Origin: Pseudomonadota bacterium
GTDB taxonomy: Bacteria; Pseudomonadota; Alphaproteobacteria; Rhodobacterales; Rhodobacteraceae
DNA length: 64,000 nt
Reading direction: 5' to 3'
Assembly (NCBI GenBank): GCA_021779835.1
Contig: JAJXZX010000018.1
Location: 1-64,000, forward strand
Shown here piece by piece: positions 17,437 to 26,972 of this stretch (positions are counted from its first letter, which is position 1; every line of letters begins with the position of its first letter). Below the pieces are notes generated by a model. That model was not told the DNA's origin, did no database searches, and saw only the letters and a program-made list of their open reading frames with translations. The position numbers and the translations under genes are program-made.

Positions 17437-18612
17437 ATGGGGCAATTGACTATACGGCAATTTCAGGCAACACCGGCGCTGTTGCCGCCATTGATGCCGC
17501 AGGGGGCCATCCTGAATCGCTCGCACCCGCCGACCATGGCGCTGTTCCTGACCGGCCTGTCCAGCTTTGTGCTGATGGGCGCCGCGCTGTCGCTTTATGG
17601 TCCGGCCCTGCCGATTTACATGCGGCTTTTCAGTCTGACGCAATCCGGCGCGGGCCTGTTGGTCAGCGCGCATTGGGTGGGCGCGGTCGCGGCCGTGGTG
17701 GCGCAGATGGTGCGCGTTCAGTTTACCCCGCGCCACGCGCTTGGGCTGCTGGGCGCAGGGGCCGCGCTTGTCGCGGCGCAGCTCAACTGGCCGCTGATGC
17801 TGGTTGGCGCCGCGCTGGTCGGCGCGGGCTATGGCCTGATCGCCGCCCTCTACAACCGGCGTTTTCTCACCGAGTTCGGCACCCGAGGCCCCTCGATGGT
17901 CGGCATCCTCAACGCGATCTTCGGCCTTGGCGCCATCGGCGCGCCGCTCCTCATGGTCGCCGCAGGCAACGCGCCGCGCGTGGTGTTCGCGCTTATCGCC
18001 CTTGTCACCTTCGCCGTGCTGCCGTTCGCCCGCCCCGCCCCGGCAGAGCCCGCAGGCACCCCTGCCGCCCCGCCAATCCGTCTGCGACCCGAGATGATCC
18101 TCGCCGTGCTGACCATCGGCTGCGAGTCCTCCAACCTCGGCCTTGGCCCCTCCGGCCTCGTCGCGCGCGGGGTGTCGGAAACCGCAGCGGCGCAGTTGAC
18201 CTCGGCCTTTTTCGCCGCCTTCCTGCTGGGCCGCGTCTCGCTGTATTGGATTGCGCCCCGCGTGCCGCCGCGTCTGCTGCTGATCGGCGCGCTGGTTGGC
18301 GTTTGCGTCACCTCGCTCGCCGCCGCCGTGGCGATGCCGGGGGTGAACTATGTGCTGTCGGGCCTGTTCACCGGCTGCCTGTTCCCCTCGCTTTTCGTTG
18401 TCGCCTCTGCCGCGATGGGGTCAAGCCAGCGCGCCACCTCGACCATCATCGCCTGTTGCCTGATGGGTGGCATCATCGCGCCCTCCGCGCTCAACGCGAT
18501 CCTGTCGCAGGCGGGCGAGGGGCAGTTTTTCGCCGCCCTCGCGGCACTGGTGTTGGCGCCGATGGCAAGCGTGCTGCTGCTGCCGCGCGCGGCGGTGCCC
18601 GTTTCTGCCTGA
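17437..18612 (+). CDS. MFS transporter (12-helix type)
   Basis: Up to 391 residues, major facilitator superfamily inner-membrane carrier. Repeated hydrophobic helices are clear, with YGLIAALYNRRFL at the cytoplasmic loop between helices and a second half beginning near residue 210. The start is uncertain: ATGs at 17437, 17494 and 17536 are all in frame and none has a strong ribosome site; the last places the first helix (MALFLTGLSSFVLMG) at the N-terminus. Divergent from marR, so probably an inducible exporter. Substrate unknown. Confidence 0.82.
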   Translation: MGQLTIRQFQATPALLPPLMPQGAILNRSHPPTMALFLTGLSSFVLMGAALSLYGPALPIYMRLFSLTQSGAGLLVSAHWVGAVAAVVAQMVRVQFTPRHALGLLGAGAALVAAQLNWPLMLVGAALVGAGYGLIAALYNRRFLTEFGTRGPSMVGILNAIFGLGAIGAPLLMVAAGNAPRVVFALIALVTFAVLPFARPAPAEPAGTPAAPPIRLRPEMILAVLTIGCESSNLGLGPSGLVARGVSETAAAQLTSAFFAAFLLGRVSLYWIAPRVPPRLLLIGALVGVCVTSLAAAVAMPGVNYVLSGLFTGCLFPSLFVVASAAMGSSQRATSTIIACCLMGGIIAPSALNAILSQAGEGQFFAALAALVLAPMASVLLLPRAAVPVSA

Positions 18613-18631
18613 GGCCCGCGCGGCGCTGTGC

Positions 18632-18687
18632 CGTATGCAGCAATCATACATACGAAAAACATACGATTTACATACGGAAAACATACG
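18632..18687. repeat. Four CATACG direct repeats at exact 11-bp spacing, plus one inverted copy
   Basis: CATACG starts at 18649, 18660, 18671 and 18682, a period of 11 bp, with A/T-rich fillers. A reverse copy CGTATG is at 18632, giving GTATG-N7-CATAC at 18633-18649. It occupies most of the 99-bp gap between two convergent genes and is much more AT-rich than its surroundings. Spacing of one helical turn suggests a protein-binding array. Function unknown. Confidence 0.75.
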
Positions 18688-18711
18688 CGCCGAAACCGGG
18701 CAAAGCCCGCG

Positions 18712-19446
18712 TCAGGGATGCAGCGGCACGCGCCCCTCTGGCATCAGCCGAAACACCTCGCGCCCTTCCAACACCACGCCGGTCAGCGGCCCGCCATAGG
18801 CCGCACTGGAATCGATATTTACCCTGTTGCCATAATGGGTTGCATGGTCCAGCGCCGTGTGGCCATGCACCACCAGAAACCCATAATCGCGGGTATCCTC
18901 CAGAAACGGCGTGCGAATCCAGACCAGATCATCCTCCACCTGATCCTCCATCGCGACGCCGGGGCGGATACCGGCATGAACAAACACCACTTCCCCCCGC
19001 CGAATCCACGTCGGCCGAGCCTCCAAAAACGCTCTATGTGCTTGAGAAACCATGGAAATCGCGTCCTGCCAAACCGGCGCTACCGGCCGGTCGCCGGGGT
19101 TTGCCACGCCGTAAGAGGCCAAAGTCGCCGCCCCACCCAACCGCGGGTGCAACCAGCCAAGGCCAGCGCGCAGGCCGGGGTCTTGATACTTGTAATCATT
19201 GAGAAATCCGGTGAACATCCGGTCGTGGTTGCCCTTGAGAACCTCCCAAGGCTCGCCCCGCTCGATCCCCGCGCGCAGGTATTCTACCACCCCCCGCGAG
19301 TCCGGCCCCCGGTCCACCAGATCCCCCACATGCACCACCGGCGCCTGATAATCCCCGGTCCGGATCCGATCCGCCGCAATCCGCGCGTGAATGTCCGTCA
19401 ACAGCTCCAGATGGCCATGAATATCACCAATCGCATAGGTCCGCAT
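18712..19446 (-). CDS. PPP-family metallophosphoesterase
   Basis: 244 residues. Metal motifs GDIHGH (residues 7-12), GDLVDRG, GNHD and VHGHTALDHATH are all present. The compact size and the RGPDSRGVVEYL segment match bacterial PrpA/PrpE-like serine/threonine or diadenosine tetraphosphate phosphatases. The frame is open for 59 codons upstream, but the ATG at 19446 has a GGAGGG site and starts at the family N-terminus (MRTYAIGDIHG). It is the last gene of a minus-strand run after the transglycosylase and phosphatidyltransferase genes. Confidence 0.85.
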   Translation of the reverse strand: MRTYAIGDIHGHLELLTDIHARIAADRIRTGDYQAPVVHVGDLVDRGPDSRGVVEYLRAGIERGEPWEVLKGNHDRMFTGFLNDYKYQDPGLRAGLGWLHPRLGGAATLASYGVANPGDRPVAPVWQDAISMVSQAHRAFLEARPTWIRRGEVVFVHAGIRPGVAMEDQVEDDLVWIRTPFLEDTRDYGFLVVHGHTALDHATHYGNRVNIDSSAAYGGPLTGVVLEGREVFRLMPEGRVPLHP

Positions 19447-19511
19447 CACGCCCTCCGTCGAAATCGGCGCCAACCTAAGGCGGATCGCGGGCGGGGGCCA
19501 CCCCTTCGCGC

Positions 19512-20123
19512 CTAAAGGCCGCCAAACACCTGTCGTGCCAACAAAATCCGCGCGCTGGCTGTAACGAAACACAACGCGCCAAAGAGGAGGCTCAACATCG
19601 GGAACAGCGCGGGCCACAGGCAAAGCGCCGCAAAAAACGCTATCGTTTCAGTGCCTTCCAGCAACCCACCTGTGAAGTATAGCGACTTTGTTCCGCGCGA
19701 TTGCGTCTCCATCCCATGCCGCTCGGCAAGGATCGCGTAGCCCAAAAAGCTGGCGCCGTTGACGTAGAAACTGACCAGCAGAAAGGCTCCCGCCACCCCA
19801 TTCATCTCGGGGTGCCACAGCACGAACCCCAGCGGAAACGCGCCGTAAAACAGAAAGTCCGCCGTGATATCAAGGTAGCCGCCGAAATCGGTCGTCGCTG
19901 TCGCCCGCGCCACCGCCCCATCCAACCCATCCGCCACGCGCGAGGCCAGCATCACCGCCAACGCCACCAGCGGCCAGCCGAGGGCGATCAGCCCCGCCGC
20001 CATCAGCCCCAGCGCAAGGCCGACCAGCGTCACCACATCCGCCGCCACCCCGTGTGCCGCAAGGCTGCGCCCAACCCGGTTCAGGCAGGGGTCGATCACC
20101 TTGCGCAGGACTCCGTCAAGCAC
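19512..20123 (-). CDS. CDP-alcohol phosphatidyltransferase family protein
   Basis: 203-residue membrane enzyme. The signature for CDP-alcohol binding is DGLDGAVAR followed by DFGGYLDITAD (about residues 65-90), with all conserved Asp residues kept. It transfers a phosphatidyl or similar group from CDP-diacylglycerol to an alcohol. Start is GTG at 20123, three bases after the stop of the lytic transglycosylase, so coupling is likely. Whether it is PgsA-like or makes another head group is not clear. Confidence 0.82.
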   Translation of the reverse strand: MLDGVLRKVIDPCLNRVGRSLAAHGVAADVVTLVGLALGLMAAGLIALGWPLVALAVMLASRVADGLDGAVARATATTDFGGYLDITADFLFYGAFPLGFVLWHPEMNGVAGAFLLVSFYVNGASFLGYAILAERHGMETQSRGTKSLYFTGGLLEGTETIAFFAALCLWPALFPMLSLLFGALCFVTASARILLARQVFGGL

Positions 20124-20126
20124 TTG

Positions 20127-21404
20127 TCATTGCAGGTGTTTAAGGATCTCGATCGAGGCATACCCATCCGGCACCATCCCGATAGAGCGTTGAAACGAAC
20201 GGATCGCATTGGTCGTGTTTGGCCCGATATTACCATCCGTACCTTGCGTATCGAACCCGGCCTGCGTCAGCTTTGTCTGCATCATCACGCGTTCATCAAA
20301 GGTCAAAGCCCGGTCATCACGCGGCCAGCTTGCCCGCAGCGGCGGCCCTCCGGCGATGCGGTCGCCGAGGATACCAACGCCCAGCACATAGGCATCCGCC
20401 GCGTTGTAATGCATGATCGCCCTGAAGTTTGAGAAGATCATGAACGCCGCGCCGCGTGCGCCAGCAGGCAACAAAATCTCGGCGGTGCCATAGTCGCGCA
20501 GCGCCCCACCATTGGCCGCGCGCACACCCAGCGCTGCCCATTCGCGCACCGATCTTTGCACATGATGGCCGGTCTCTGTGTAGTTGAAACCGCGCGGCAA
20601 TGTGACCTCAATCCCCCACGGCTGACCATGCTTCCACCCTGATTTTGCAAGATAAGCTGCCGTCGATGCCAGTGCATCCGTGGGGTCATCGGACCAGATA
20701 TCTCGCTTGCCATCGCCGCTAAAATCGACGGCGTAGAGCAGGTAAGACGAGGGGATAAACTGCGTATGCCCCATCGCGCCAGCCCATGAACCGGTCATGT
20801 GGTCGGCGCTGACATCCCCGTGCTGAATGATCTTCAACGCGTCGATCAACTGCCCTTCAAAGAACTTCGAGCGCCGCCCCTCAAACGCCAGCGTCGCCAT
20901 CGCACCAATGATCGGCACGTCACCGCGATGCGCGCCGTAGCGGCTTTCCATTCCCCAGATCGCCACGATAATCTTCTTGTCCACGCCATAGCGCGCCTCG
21001 ATCTCGTCCAGCAGGTGGCCGTATTTGCGCATCGCGGCCTGACCGTCAGCAACCCGTTGATCCGAGGCGGCGCTGTCAAGATAATCCCAGATTGTCTTGG
21101 TGAATTCGCTTTGGTTGCGATCACGCGCCACCACGTCGGGGTTCAACTGCACGCTGCGAAACGCTGCGTCGAAGGTGCGCGCCGAAATGCCGGCGGCCAG
21201 AGCACGGTGGCGGAAGGCGCCGATCCACTGGCGGAATGCGGCATCATTGGTGTCGGTCATGTGGGCGGCCACCTGGGTGATCATCGAATTGACAGAGGGG
21301 CGCGGCGCGGGGTGCAGCGAAGATTTCACCGCAAGTTCCGACGCAAACGCGCCTTGAGCCAGCCCCAAAGCGAAGAGTCCGCAAGCCATTGATATGAAAC
21401 GCAT
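20127..21404 (-). CDS. Lytic murein transglycosylase, MltB/SltB family, with peptidoglycan-binding domain
   Basis: 425 residues, secreted. An N-terminal signal peptide (RFISMACGLFALGLAQGAFAS) is followed by the lysozyme-like domain. The catalytic Glu is in IWGMESRYGAHRG, with GSWAGAMGHTQFIPSSYL further on. The C-terminal 60 residues are a PG_binding_1 domain (DGNIGPNTTNAIRSFQ). It cleaves glycan strands to 1,6-anhydro ends in the periplasm. The ATG at 21404 starts the signal peptide; a TTG at 21434 is the alternative. The downstream phosphatidyltransferase is co-oriented with 3 bp between. Confidence 0.9.
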   Translation of the reverse strand: MRFISMACGLFALGLAQGAFASELAVKSSLHPAPRPSVNSMITQVAAHMTDTNDAAFRQWIGAFRHRALAAGISARTFDAAFRSVQLNPDVVARDRNQSEFTKTIWDYLDSAASDQRVADGQAAMRKYGHLLDEIEARYGVDKKIIVAIWGMESRYGAHRGDVPIIGAMATLAFEGRRSKFFEGQLIDALKIIQHGDVSADHMTGSWAGAMGHTQFIPSSYLLYAVDFSGDGKRDIWSDDPTDALASTAAYLAKSGWKHGQPWGIEVTLPRGFNYTETGHHVQRSVREWAALGVRAANGGALRDYGTAEILLPAGARGAAFMIFSNFRAIMHYNAADAYVLGVGILGDRIAGGPPLRASWPRDDRALTFDERVMMQTKLTQAGFDTQGTDGNIGPNTTNAIRSFQRSIGMVPDGYASIEILKHLQ

Positions 21405-21535
21405 CACACTGCCCGCCCGTTTTTTTATGGCCAAAGCGTTGCTTGGCCTGCCTGTTGTTCAGGACAGTGTAGCGCGAATTTCACACTTTCGGAAGGCCCG
21501 AGGATGGACGCAAAGCCGCTGTGGGCAACTCCCCG

Positions 21536-23788
21536 CTAGCGGCGGGTGCGCTGCACCTTGCGTTTGATCTTTGCCGCCTTCGCGCGCGCTGGCCCCGGTT
21601 TGCGGGCGGTCCGGTGCCCGCGCGCCGAGGCTCCGCCGGGCAGCGTCTTGTCCTCCAGCGTCAGCAGTTCCAGCATCAGCCCGCCGGTGACCGGCACTGC
21701 CTCTGCCAGCCGCACCGTCACACGCTGGCCGAGGCTTAGCGTCAAGCCGGTCTCTGATCCCATCAGGCTTTGGCTGTTCGGGTCGTAATGGAAAAACTCG
21801 CGCCCCAAGGTGCGGATCGGGATCAAGCCATCCGCGCCGGTCTCGTCGAGCTTTACGAACAGGCCAAACCGCGTCACGCCGGAAATGCGACCGGGAAACT
21901 CGCTGCCCACCCGCTCTGACAGATAGGACGCGAGGTAGCGGTCTGTCGTATCGCGCTCTGCCGCCATCGACCGGCGCTCGGTTTCAGAGATATGAACCGC
22001 CGTTTCCTCCAGCGTTTCAATGTCTTGCGGCGACAGCCCGTCCTTTCCCCAGTTGTGACCAGAGATCAGGCCGCGATGCACGATGAGGTCGGAATAGCGC
22101 CGGATCGGCGAGGTAAAATGCGCGTAAGAGTGCAGCGCCAACCCAAAGTGCCCGAAATTCTCGGCGTGGTAATAGGCCTGCGGCATCGAGCGCAGGGTCG
22201 AGATGTTCATCAGTTCGCCGAAATCGGTGCCTTCGGCCTGCGACAAAAGCCGGTTCAGAGAGGCGGTTTTCAGCACCTGCCCCTTGGCCAAGGTGAAGCC
22301 TGACGCCTCGGCCACTTCGCGCAGGGCGTCCAGCTTTTCCGGGCTGGGTTCTTCGTGGACACGGAACAACAGCGGGCGACGCAGGCGGATCAATTCCTCG
22401 GCGGCGGCGACGTTGGCCAGCACCATGAATTCCTCGATCAGCTTGTGCGCATCGAACCGTTCACGAAACGCGACCGAGGCGACGCGACCGTCGTCCGACA
22501 GGATGATCTTGCGTTCCGGCAGGTCCAATTCCAGCGGTTGCCGCCGGGCGCGGGCAAGTTTCAGCGCCTCATACGCGGCATAAAGCGGCGCGATCACCTC
22601 TGGCAGCAAGGCTACGCAACGCTCTGACGGCGCGCCATCCTGCGCCGACTGCGCCTCCTCATACGTCAGTGAGGCGAGCGATTGCATATAGCCGCGGGTA
22701 AAGCGGTGCGACAGCTTGGTGCCCTGCGCGTCAATCTTCATCCGCACGGCAAGGCAGGCGCGCGGCACGCCTTCGTGCAGGGAACACAGATCGCCCGACA
22801 GGCGGTCCGGCAACATCGGCACCACGCGGTCAGGGAAATAGCTGGAGTTGCCGCGCCGCCGCGCCTCGCGGTCAAGCGACGACCCCGGCGTGACGTAATG
22901 CGCGACATCGGCGATCGCGACCCAGAGGATATGGCCGCCCTCGTTCTTGGGGTCGTCATCGGGATGCGCATGGACCGCATCGTCATGGTCGCGCGCGTCC
23001 GACGGGTCGATCGTGACCAACGGCAGGCTGCGCAAATCCTCGCGGTCGCCCAGGCCCGCGGGGTGCATCGCATCCGCCTCGGCGACCACGTCGTCGGGGA
23101 AATCGTCGGGGATGCCGTGCTGGTGGATGGCAATAAGCGAGACCGCGCGCGGGGCAGACGGGTCGCCCAACACCTCGATCACGCGGGCCTGTGGCAGACC
23201 CATGCGGGCGCGATTGCCGATCTGCTCTGCCTCTACCAACTCGCCATCCTTGGCGTGATGGGTGGCGTCGGCGGCGACGCGCCATTCCTTGTCCTGGCCC
23301 TTGTCGATCGGCACGATGCGCCCGCCTTCGGTTTCCTTGCGGAAAATGCCGATGATCTTGTGCGGGTTGGCACCGATCTTGCGGATCAGCCGCGCCTCGT
23401 AATGATGGTCCTGCCCGGTCACCGGATTGACGCGGGCGAGGATGCGGTCGCCCTCGGCCACCGGCGCATCGGCCTTGCGCGGCATGAAGAGGATGCGCGG
23501 CGCGGGGCCGGCGCCCTCCCATTCCAGCGGCTTGGCAAACTGATCACCATGGGCGTCCGGCGCAAGGATTTGCAGCACCGAAACTGGCGGCAACGCTTCC
23601 GGGTCGCGGTAGCTCCGGTGCCGCTTTTCCAGCGAGCCCTCGGCCTCCAGCTCTTTCAGCAGACGCTTGAGGTCGATGCGCGCGGCCCCCTTGATACCAA
23701 AAGCCCGCGCGATGTCGCGCTTGGCGGCGGGGCCCGGATGATCTGCGATCCAGGCGAGAAGTTCGGCTTTGCTGGGTATCTGGCTCAT
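21536..23788 (-). CDS. rnr: Ribonuclease R
   Basis: 750 residues. Processive 3'-5' exoribonuclease that degrades structured RNA and takes part in trans-translation quality control. Order of domains: N-terminal helix-turn-helix and cold-shock domains, catalytic RNB domain with IDPSDARDHDDAVHA (metal Asp cluster), then an S1 domain (FPGRISGVTRFGLFVKLDETGADGL) and a basic Lys/Arg-rich tail. Length fits RNase R rather than RNase II. Single gene; GGGCAGAGG lies just before the ATG. Confidence 0.95.
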   Translation of the reverse strand: MSQIPSKAELLAWIADHPGPAAKRDIARAFGIKGAARIDLKRLLKELEAEGSLEKRHRSYRDPEALPPVSVLQILAPDAHGDQFAKPLEWEGAGPAPRILFMPRKADAPVAEGDRILARVNPVTGQDHHYEARLIRKIGANPHKIIGIFRKETEGGRIVPIDKGQDKEWRVAADATHHAKDGELVEAEQIGNRARMGLPQARVIEVLGDPSAPRAVSLIAIHQHGIPDDFPDDVVAEADAMHPAGLGDREDLRSLPLVTIDPSDARDHDDAVHAHPDDDPKNEGGHILWVAIADVAHYVTPGSSLDREARRRGNSSYFPDRVVPMLPDRLSGDLCSLHEGVPRACLAVRMKIDAQGTKLSHRFTRGYMQSLASLTYEEAQSAQDGAPSERCVALLPEVIAPLYAAYEALKLARARRQPLELDLPERKIILSDDGRVASVAFRERFDAHKLIEEFMVLANVAAAEELIRLRRPLLFRVHEEPSPEKLDALREVAEASGFTLAKGQVLKTASLNRLLSQAEGTDFGELMNISTLRSMPQAYYHAENFGHFGLALHSYAHFTSPIRRYSDLIVHRGLISGHNWGKDGLSPQDIETLEETAVHISETERRSMAAERDTTDRYLASYLSERVGSEFPGRISGVTRFGLFVKLDETGADGLIPIRTLGREFFHYDPNSQSLMGSETGLTLSLGQRVTVRLAEAVPVTGGLMLELLTLEDKTLPGGASARGHRTARKPGPARAKAAKIKRKVQRTRR

Positions 23789-23867
23789 GCCTCTGCCCTA
23801 CCACGGCCGGTGAAGGGCGTCATCGGGGAAAAGGCATGGCGCGCCTTGGGTGCACCGTCGCTAAGAT

Positions 23868-23890
23868 GAGTATTTTTGCCAGGAAGAAGC
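23868..23890 (-). repeat. Intergenic repeat copy B
   Basis: The reverse complement matches 22 of 23 bases of copy A (15579-15601). A related GGCGGGAAAATATCC stretch follows at 23905-23919. It lies between rnr and the GNAT gene. Confidence 0.6.
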
Positions 23891-23961
23891 TATGCTTGGA
23901 TTTTCGGCGGGAAAATATCCGCTGGGGAGCGCGAGGGGCATGCAGCCCCTCTCTCCCGCCC

Positions 23962-24381
23962 TCAAAGTGGCAAAGCCATATCCTGATGCGGGATGCCCGC
24001 GTCCATGTATTCGGCGCCGATCGGCGTAAAGCCGAGCTTGATGTAAAAGCCGATGGCGCTTTTCTGCGCGCCAAGTTTGACAGTGTCGATGCCCGGCTGG
24101 GTGCGGAAATACGCGACAGAGGCGCGGATCAATGCGGCGCCAAGGCCAGTGCCGCGCGCCTCTGGCAGAACGCAAACACGTCCGATCTTGCCAATATGGC
24201 CCAGCGTCAACAGCCGCGCGGTGCCGACCGGGTGGTGGCCGCCCGAGGCAAGCAGGTGGACCGCCTGATCGTCGAGGTCATCAACCTCATCGGCTTCTGG
24301 CACGCCTTGTTCCTCGATGAACACGGTGCGGCGCAGGGCGCGGCAGGTGGCGATGTCGCGGGTTTCCGTGATGAGAGTCAT
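23962..24381 (-). CDS. GNAT family N-acetyltransferase
   Basis: 139 residues. The acetyl-CoA loop appears as [17 protein letters not shown] (R/Q-x-x-G-x-G/A type), and the C-terminal strand as [22 protein letters not shown], close to ElaA-type acetyltransferases. Its ATG overlaps the dapE stop by 4 bp, so it is the second gene of that operon. Substrate not predictable; a small metabolite or amino group is usual for this group. Confidence 0.85.
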   Translation of the reverse strand: MTLITETRDIATCRALRRTVFIEEQGVPEADEVDDLDDQAVHLLASGGHHPVGTARLLTLGHIGKIGRVCVLPEARGTGLGAALIRASVAYFRTQPGIDTVKLGAQKSAIGFYIKLGFTPIGAEYMDAGIPHQDMALPL

Positions 24382-25523
24382 GCGAAATAGTCCCGCAGAA
24401 TGCGCGTATAGATCGCCTTCAGCTGATGGATTTGTTCCACCTCGATCCGCTCGTCAACTTGGTGCATCGTCTTGCCGACCAGCCCGAATTCAACCACCGG
24501 GCAGTGATCCTTGACAAAGCGCGCATCCGAGGTGCCGCCCGAGGTGGACAGCACCGGCGTTACCCCGGTTTCCGCCTTGACCGATGCGGCGACAAGCGTG
24601 GACAGCGCGCCGGGGGGCGTCAGGAAACTTTCGCCCGACACCGTGACACGCATACTTACCGTGACGCCAAAGTCCGCCTCCACCCGATCCGCCTCGCGGC
24701 GCAGCCAGTCCGTCAGGGTGGCCGAGCTATGGGCGTCGTTGAAGCGGATGTTCAGGCTGGCGCGCGCCTCGGCCGGGATCACGTTCGTCGCCGTATTGCC
24801 GGTATCGACGGTAGTCACCGCCAGCGTCGAGGCATCAAAATGCGCCGTGCCGGTGTCAAGCTCATGCGAGGCGAGCCGGTCCAGCAGTCGCGCCAGCGCG
24901 TGCAGCGGGTTCTTTGCGCGATGCGGATAGGCCGAATGCCCCTGCACGCCGCGCACCGCCAGATGTGCCACCATAGAGCCGCGGCGGCCGATCTTCATCA
25001 TCTCGCCCATCGTGTTGGGGCACGTCGGTTCGCCCACCAGACAGGCCGTCATCCGCTCTCCCTCGTGCGCCATCCAGTCGAGCAGCGCCACGGTGCCATC
25101 GACGGCGCTGCCCTCTTCGTCGCCCGTAATGGCAAGGATCACCGCGCCATCAGGCGGCGTTTCGCGAACGAAGTCGATAGCGGCGGCGGCAAAGGCGGCA
25201 ACGCCGGATTTCATATCGGTGGCGCCGCGACCCCACAGCACGCCGTCGATGATCTCTCCGCCGAAGGGGTCATGCGTCCAGGCCGCGGCATCGCCGACCG
25301 GCACCACGTCGGTATGCCCGTTAAATCCAAAGCTGCGGTTGGCACCCTTGGCCCCCCAACGCGCGTAAAGATTGGCGATCCCGGCGCGGTCGACGCGCGT
25401 CGTGGTGAAACCTGCCTTGGTCAGCAGCGCATCCAACAGCGTGATCGCCCCCCCTTCAGCAGGCGTCACAGACGGGCAGCGGATCAGCTCAGCGGTCAGG
25501 GCAACAGGGTCAACGGCGGGCAT
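24378..25523 (-). CDS. dapE: Succinyl-diaminopimelate desuccinylase DapE
   Basis: 381-residue M20 zinc peptidase of the lysine / meso-diaminopimelate pathway; releases succinate from N-succinyl-LL-DAP. Zinc and catalytic motifs: [26 protein letters not shown] and [12 protein letters not shown]. Lys- and Ser-containing [10 protein letters not shown] near the C-terminus is typical of DapE. The ATG at 25523 has a GAGGAGG site 5 bases away; the longer frame to 25550 lacks one. Product supplies cell-wall precursors. Confidence 0.95.
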   Translation of the reverse strand: MPAVDPVALTAELIRCPSVTPAEGGAITLLDALLTKAGFTTTRVDRAGIANLYARWGAKGANRSFGFNGHTDVVPVGDAAAWTHDPFGGEIIDGVLWGRGATDMKSGVAAFAAAAIDFVRETPPDGAVILAITGDEEGSAVDGTVALLDWMAHEGERMTACLVGEPTCPNTMGEMMKIGRRGSMVAHLAVRGVQGHSAYPHRAKNPLHALARLLDRLASHELDTGTAHFDASTLAVTTVDTGNTATNVIPAEARASLNIRFNDAHSSATLTDWLRREADRVEADFGVTVSMRVTVSGESFLTPPGALSTLVAASVKAETGVTPVLSTSGGTSDARFVKDHCPVVEFGLVGKTMHQVDERIEVEQIHQLKAIYTRILRDYFA

Positions 25524-25720
25524 GACAACCTCCTCGAGTGGATGGTTCAAGGGTTATTCGCTATGCCAAGTCATTGCAATTGCGCACAGACTGACTGTTG
25601 CCACAGAGTCACCGTTTCCGGACAATCCGTGGATGACGCCCAAGCCATATATGCAAAGCCACCCGGCGCAGCTACGGTCAGCGCAATAAGAAAGTCCCGA
25701 GGCAGGACAAGGCAGGGCCA

Positions 25721-26908
25721 ATGTGCCCGCCAGAGCAGAAGTGGTCGATAGCTGGAACAGGGCTTGCCCCTGACCGCGGCACTTGGGCTGACCTCGGACT
25801 ATTCGAGGGAAGGCATGATGATAGTTTACCAGTATCGCGGTTCGGCCTGCGTGCCGATGTTTTGCCGCGCGGAGCGTTTCTGATGGGTTGGATCGCAATA
25901 TCTGACCCCATGGGGCGCACCCACACCGCACGCTTGCCCGGCGTCCGCTTGCTTGACCGCGGCTCTTTGCTGCTTGAGGTCGTGCTGGACCCGGATGTCT
26001 CGGGTCCCATAACGTTGCTGCAATACCGCGACGTTCAGGATCGGTCGCGCGCGATTTGCCTGACGCTTGACCCCAGCACGGGGCTGCGGTTGCTACAGCA
26101 GCAAGGGGCGCGTGAGACCTGCCTCACGCAGGCTTGCGCGCTTGAGTCAGAGGCGAAAACCCTGCGGATTCTCTATGCATGGAACGCGCCAGACCGATGC
26201 TGCCGCCTGTCGATCGAATGTGTCGAGACGGGCACGCTTGTTCAGGCGAACGGCCGCGACCCGCTGCCGATGCCGATGTCCGACATCGCCGCGCTATTCT
26301 CGCCAGCGCCTTACCGACACAAGGATGCCGCAGTGCTTTGGTATGGCGTCACCACCGGTGTTGTGCCTCTTGGCCTTGACGCCAGCCTAAGTGCATCGAC
26401 CATTCTGCATGGCCCGTCCGGACCAGTGCGCGCCGACCGTGTTGAGCCGGGCGATCTGGTAATGACGGTCGATCACGGCGCGCAACCTGTCCGTTGGTGT
26501 CGCAGGTTCAGCTTGCCCGCGATGGGCAGCTTTGCGCCCGTGCGTCTGCGCGCGCCGTATTATTCCGCGCCGCGCGACCTGGTGGTCAGCCAAACCGCAC
26601 GCATCGTCCTCTTGGGGTCCGAGGTCGAATACCTGTTCGGTGAGGATGAGGTGTTGGTGCAGGCGCGCCATCTGGTCAATAACCGCACCGCCCTGTTCGA
26701 AACCCGGCGTTCGGTCATCGATCATGTCAGCCTGATGTTCGACCGCCACGAATTGCTGGATGCCGGGGGATGCAGCGTCGAAAGCCTGTATCGCGGGCGC
26801 GGCACCATTGCGGTCCATAACCATTCCGCGCGGCGGGAATTGCACGATTACGAGATGATCACCCTGATGGGTATGCGCGACGCGGCGCGAAATCCGGTGG
26901 CCGCCTGA
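25721..26908 (+). CDS. Hint-domain protein (Rhodobacterales type), nucleophile Cys replaced
   Basis: 395 residues. The C-terminal half (about 225-370) is a Hint module: VRADRVEPGDLVMTVDHGAQPVRW, then SAPRDLVVSQTARIVL and VLVQARHLVNN, as in the hedgehog/intein-like proteins frequent in Rhodobacterales. Counting back from the conserved PGD, the usual first Cys (CFTPGT) is Ser here. The N-terminal 200 residues have no recognised domain. Start at ATG 25721 after AAGGCAGG; ATG 25882 is possible. Role unknown; other members are linked to secreted calcium-binding proteins, but no RTX repeats are seen here. Confidence 0.75.
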   Translation: MCPPEQKWSIAGTGLAPDRGTWADLGLFEGRHDDSLPVSRFGLRADVLPRGAFLMGWIAISDPMGRTHTARLPGVRLLDRGSLLLEVVLDPDVSGPITLLQYRDVQDRSRAICLTLDPSTGLRLLQQQGARETCLTQACALESEAKTLRILYAWNAPDRCCRLSIECVETGTLVQANGRDPLPMPMSDIAALFSPAPYRHKDAAVLWYGVTTGVVPLGLDASLSASTILHGPSGPVRADRVEPGDLVMTVDHGAQPVRWCRRFSLPAMGSFAPVRLRAPYYSAPRDLVVSQTARIVLLGSEVEYLFGEDEVLVQARHLVNNRTALFETRRSVIDHVSLMFDRHELLDAGGCSVESLYRGRGTIAVHNHSARRELHDYEMITLMGMRDAARNPVAA

Positions 26909-26972
26909 TCCAGACCTTGCGTTGCCGCCGCGCCGATCCCAATCTGGCGGTGGCAGTTCCAGGGAGGACAGG

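Noticed and set aside
17427-19202. 591-codon plus-strand frame over the MFS gene and beyond
   Set aside because: It is out of frame with the clear MFS protein and antisense to the phosphatase; composition is Arg/Pro-rich as in shadow frames.
2537-19446. The two phosphatase genes as a recent duplication
   Set aside because: They share only superfamily metal motifs; lengths and intervening sequence differ.
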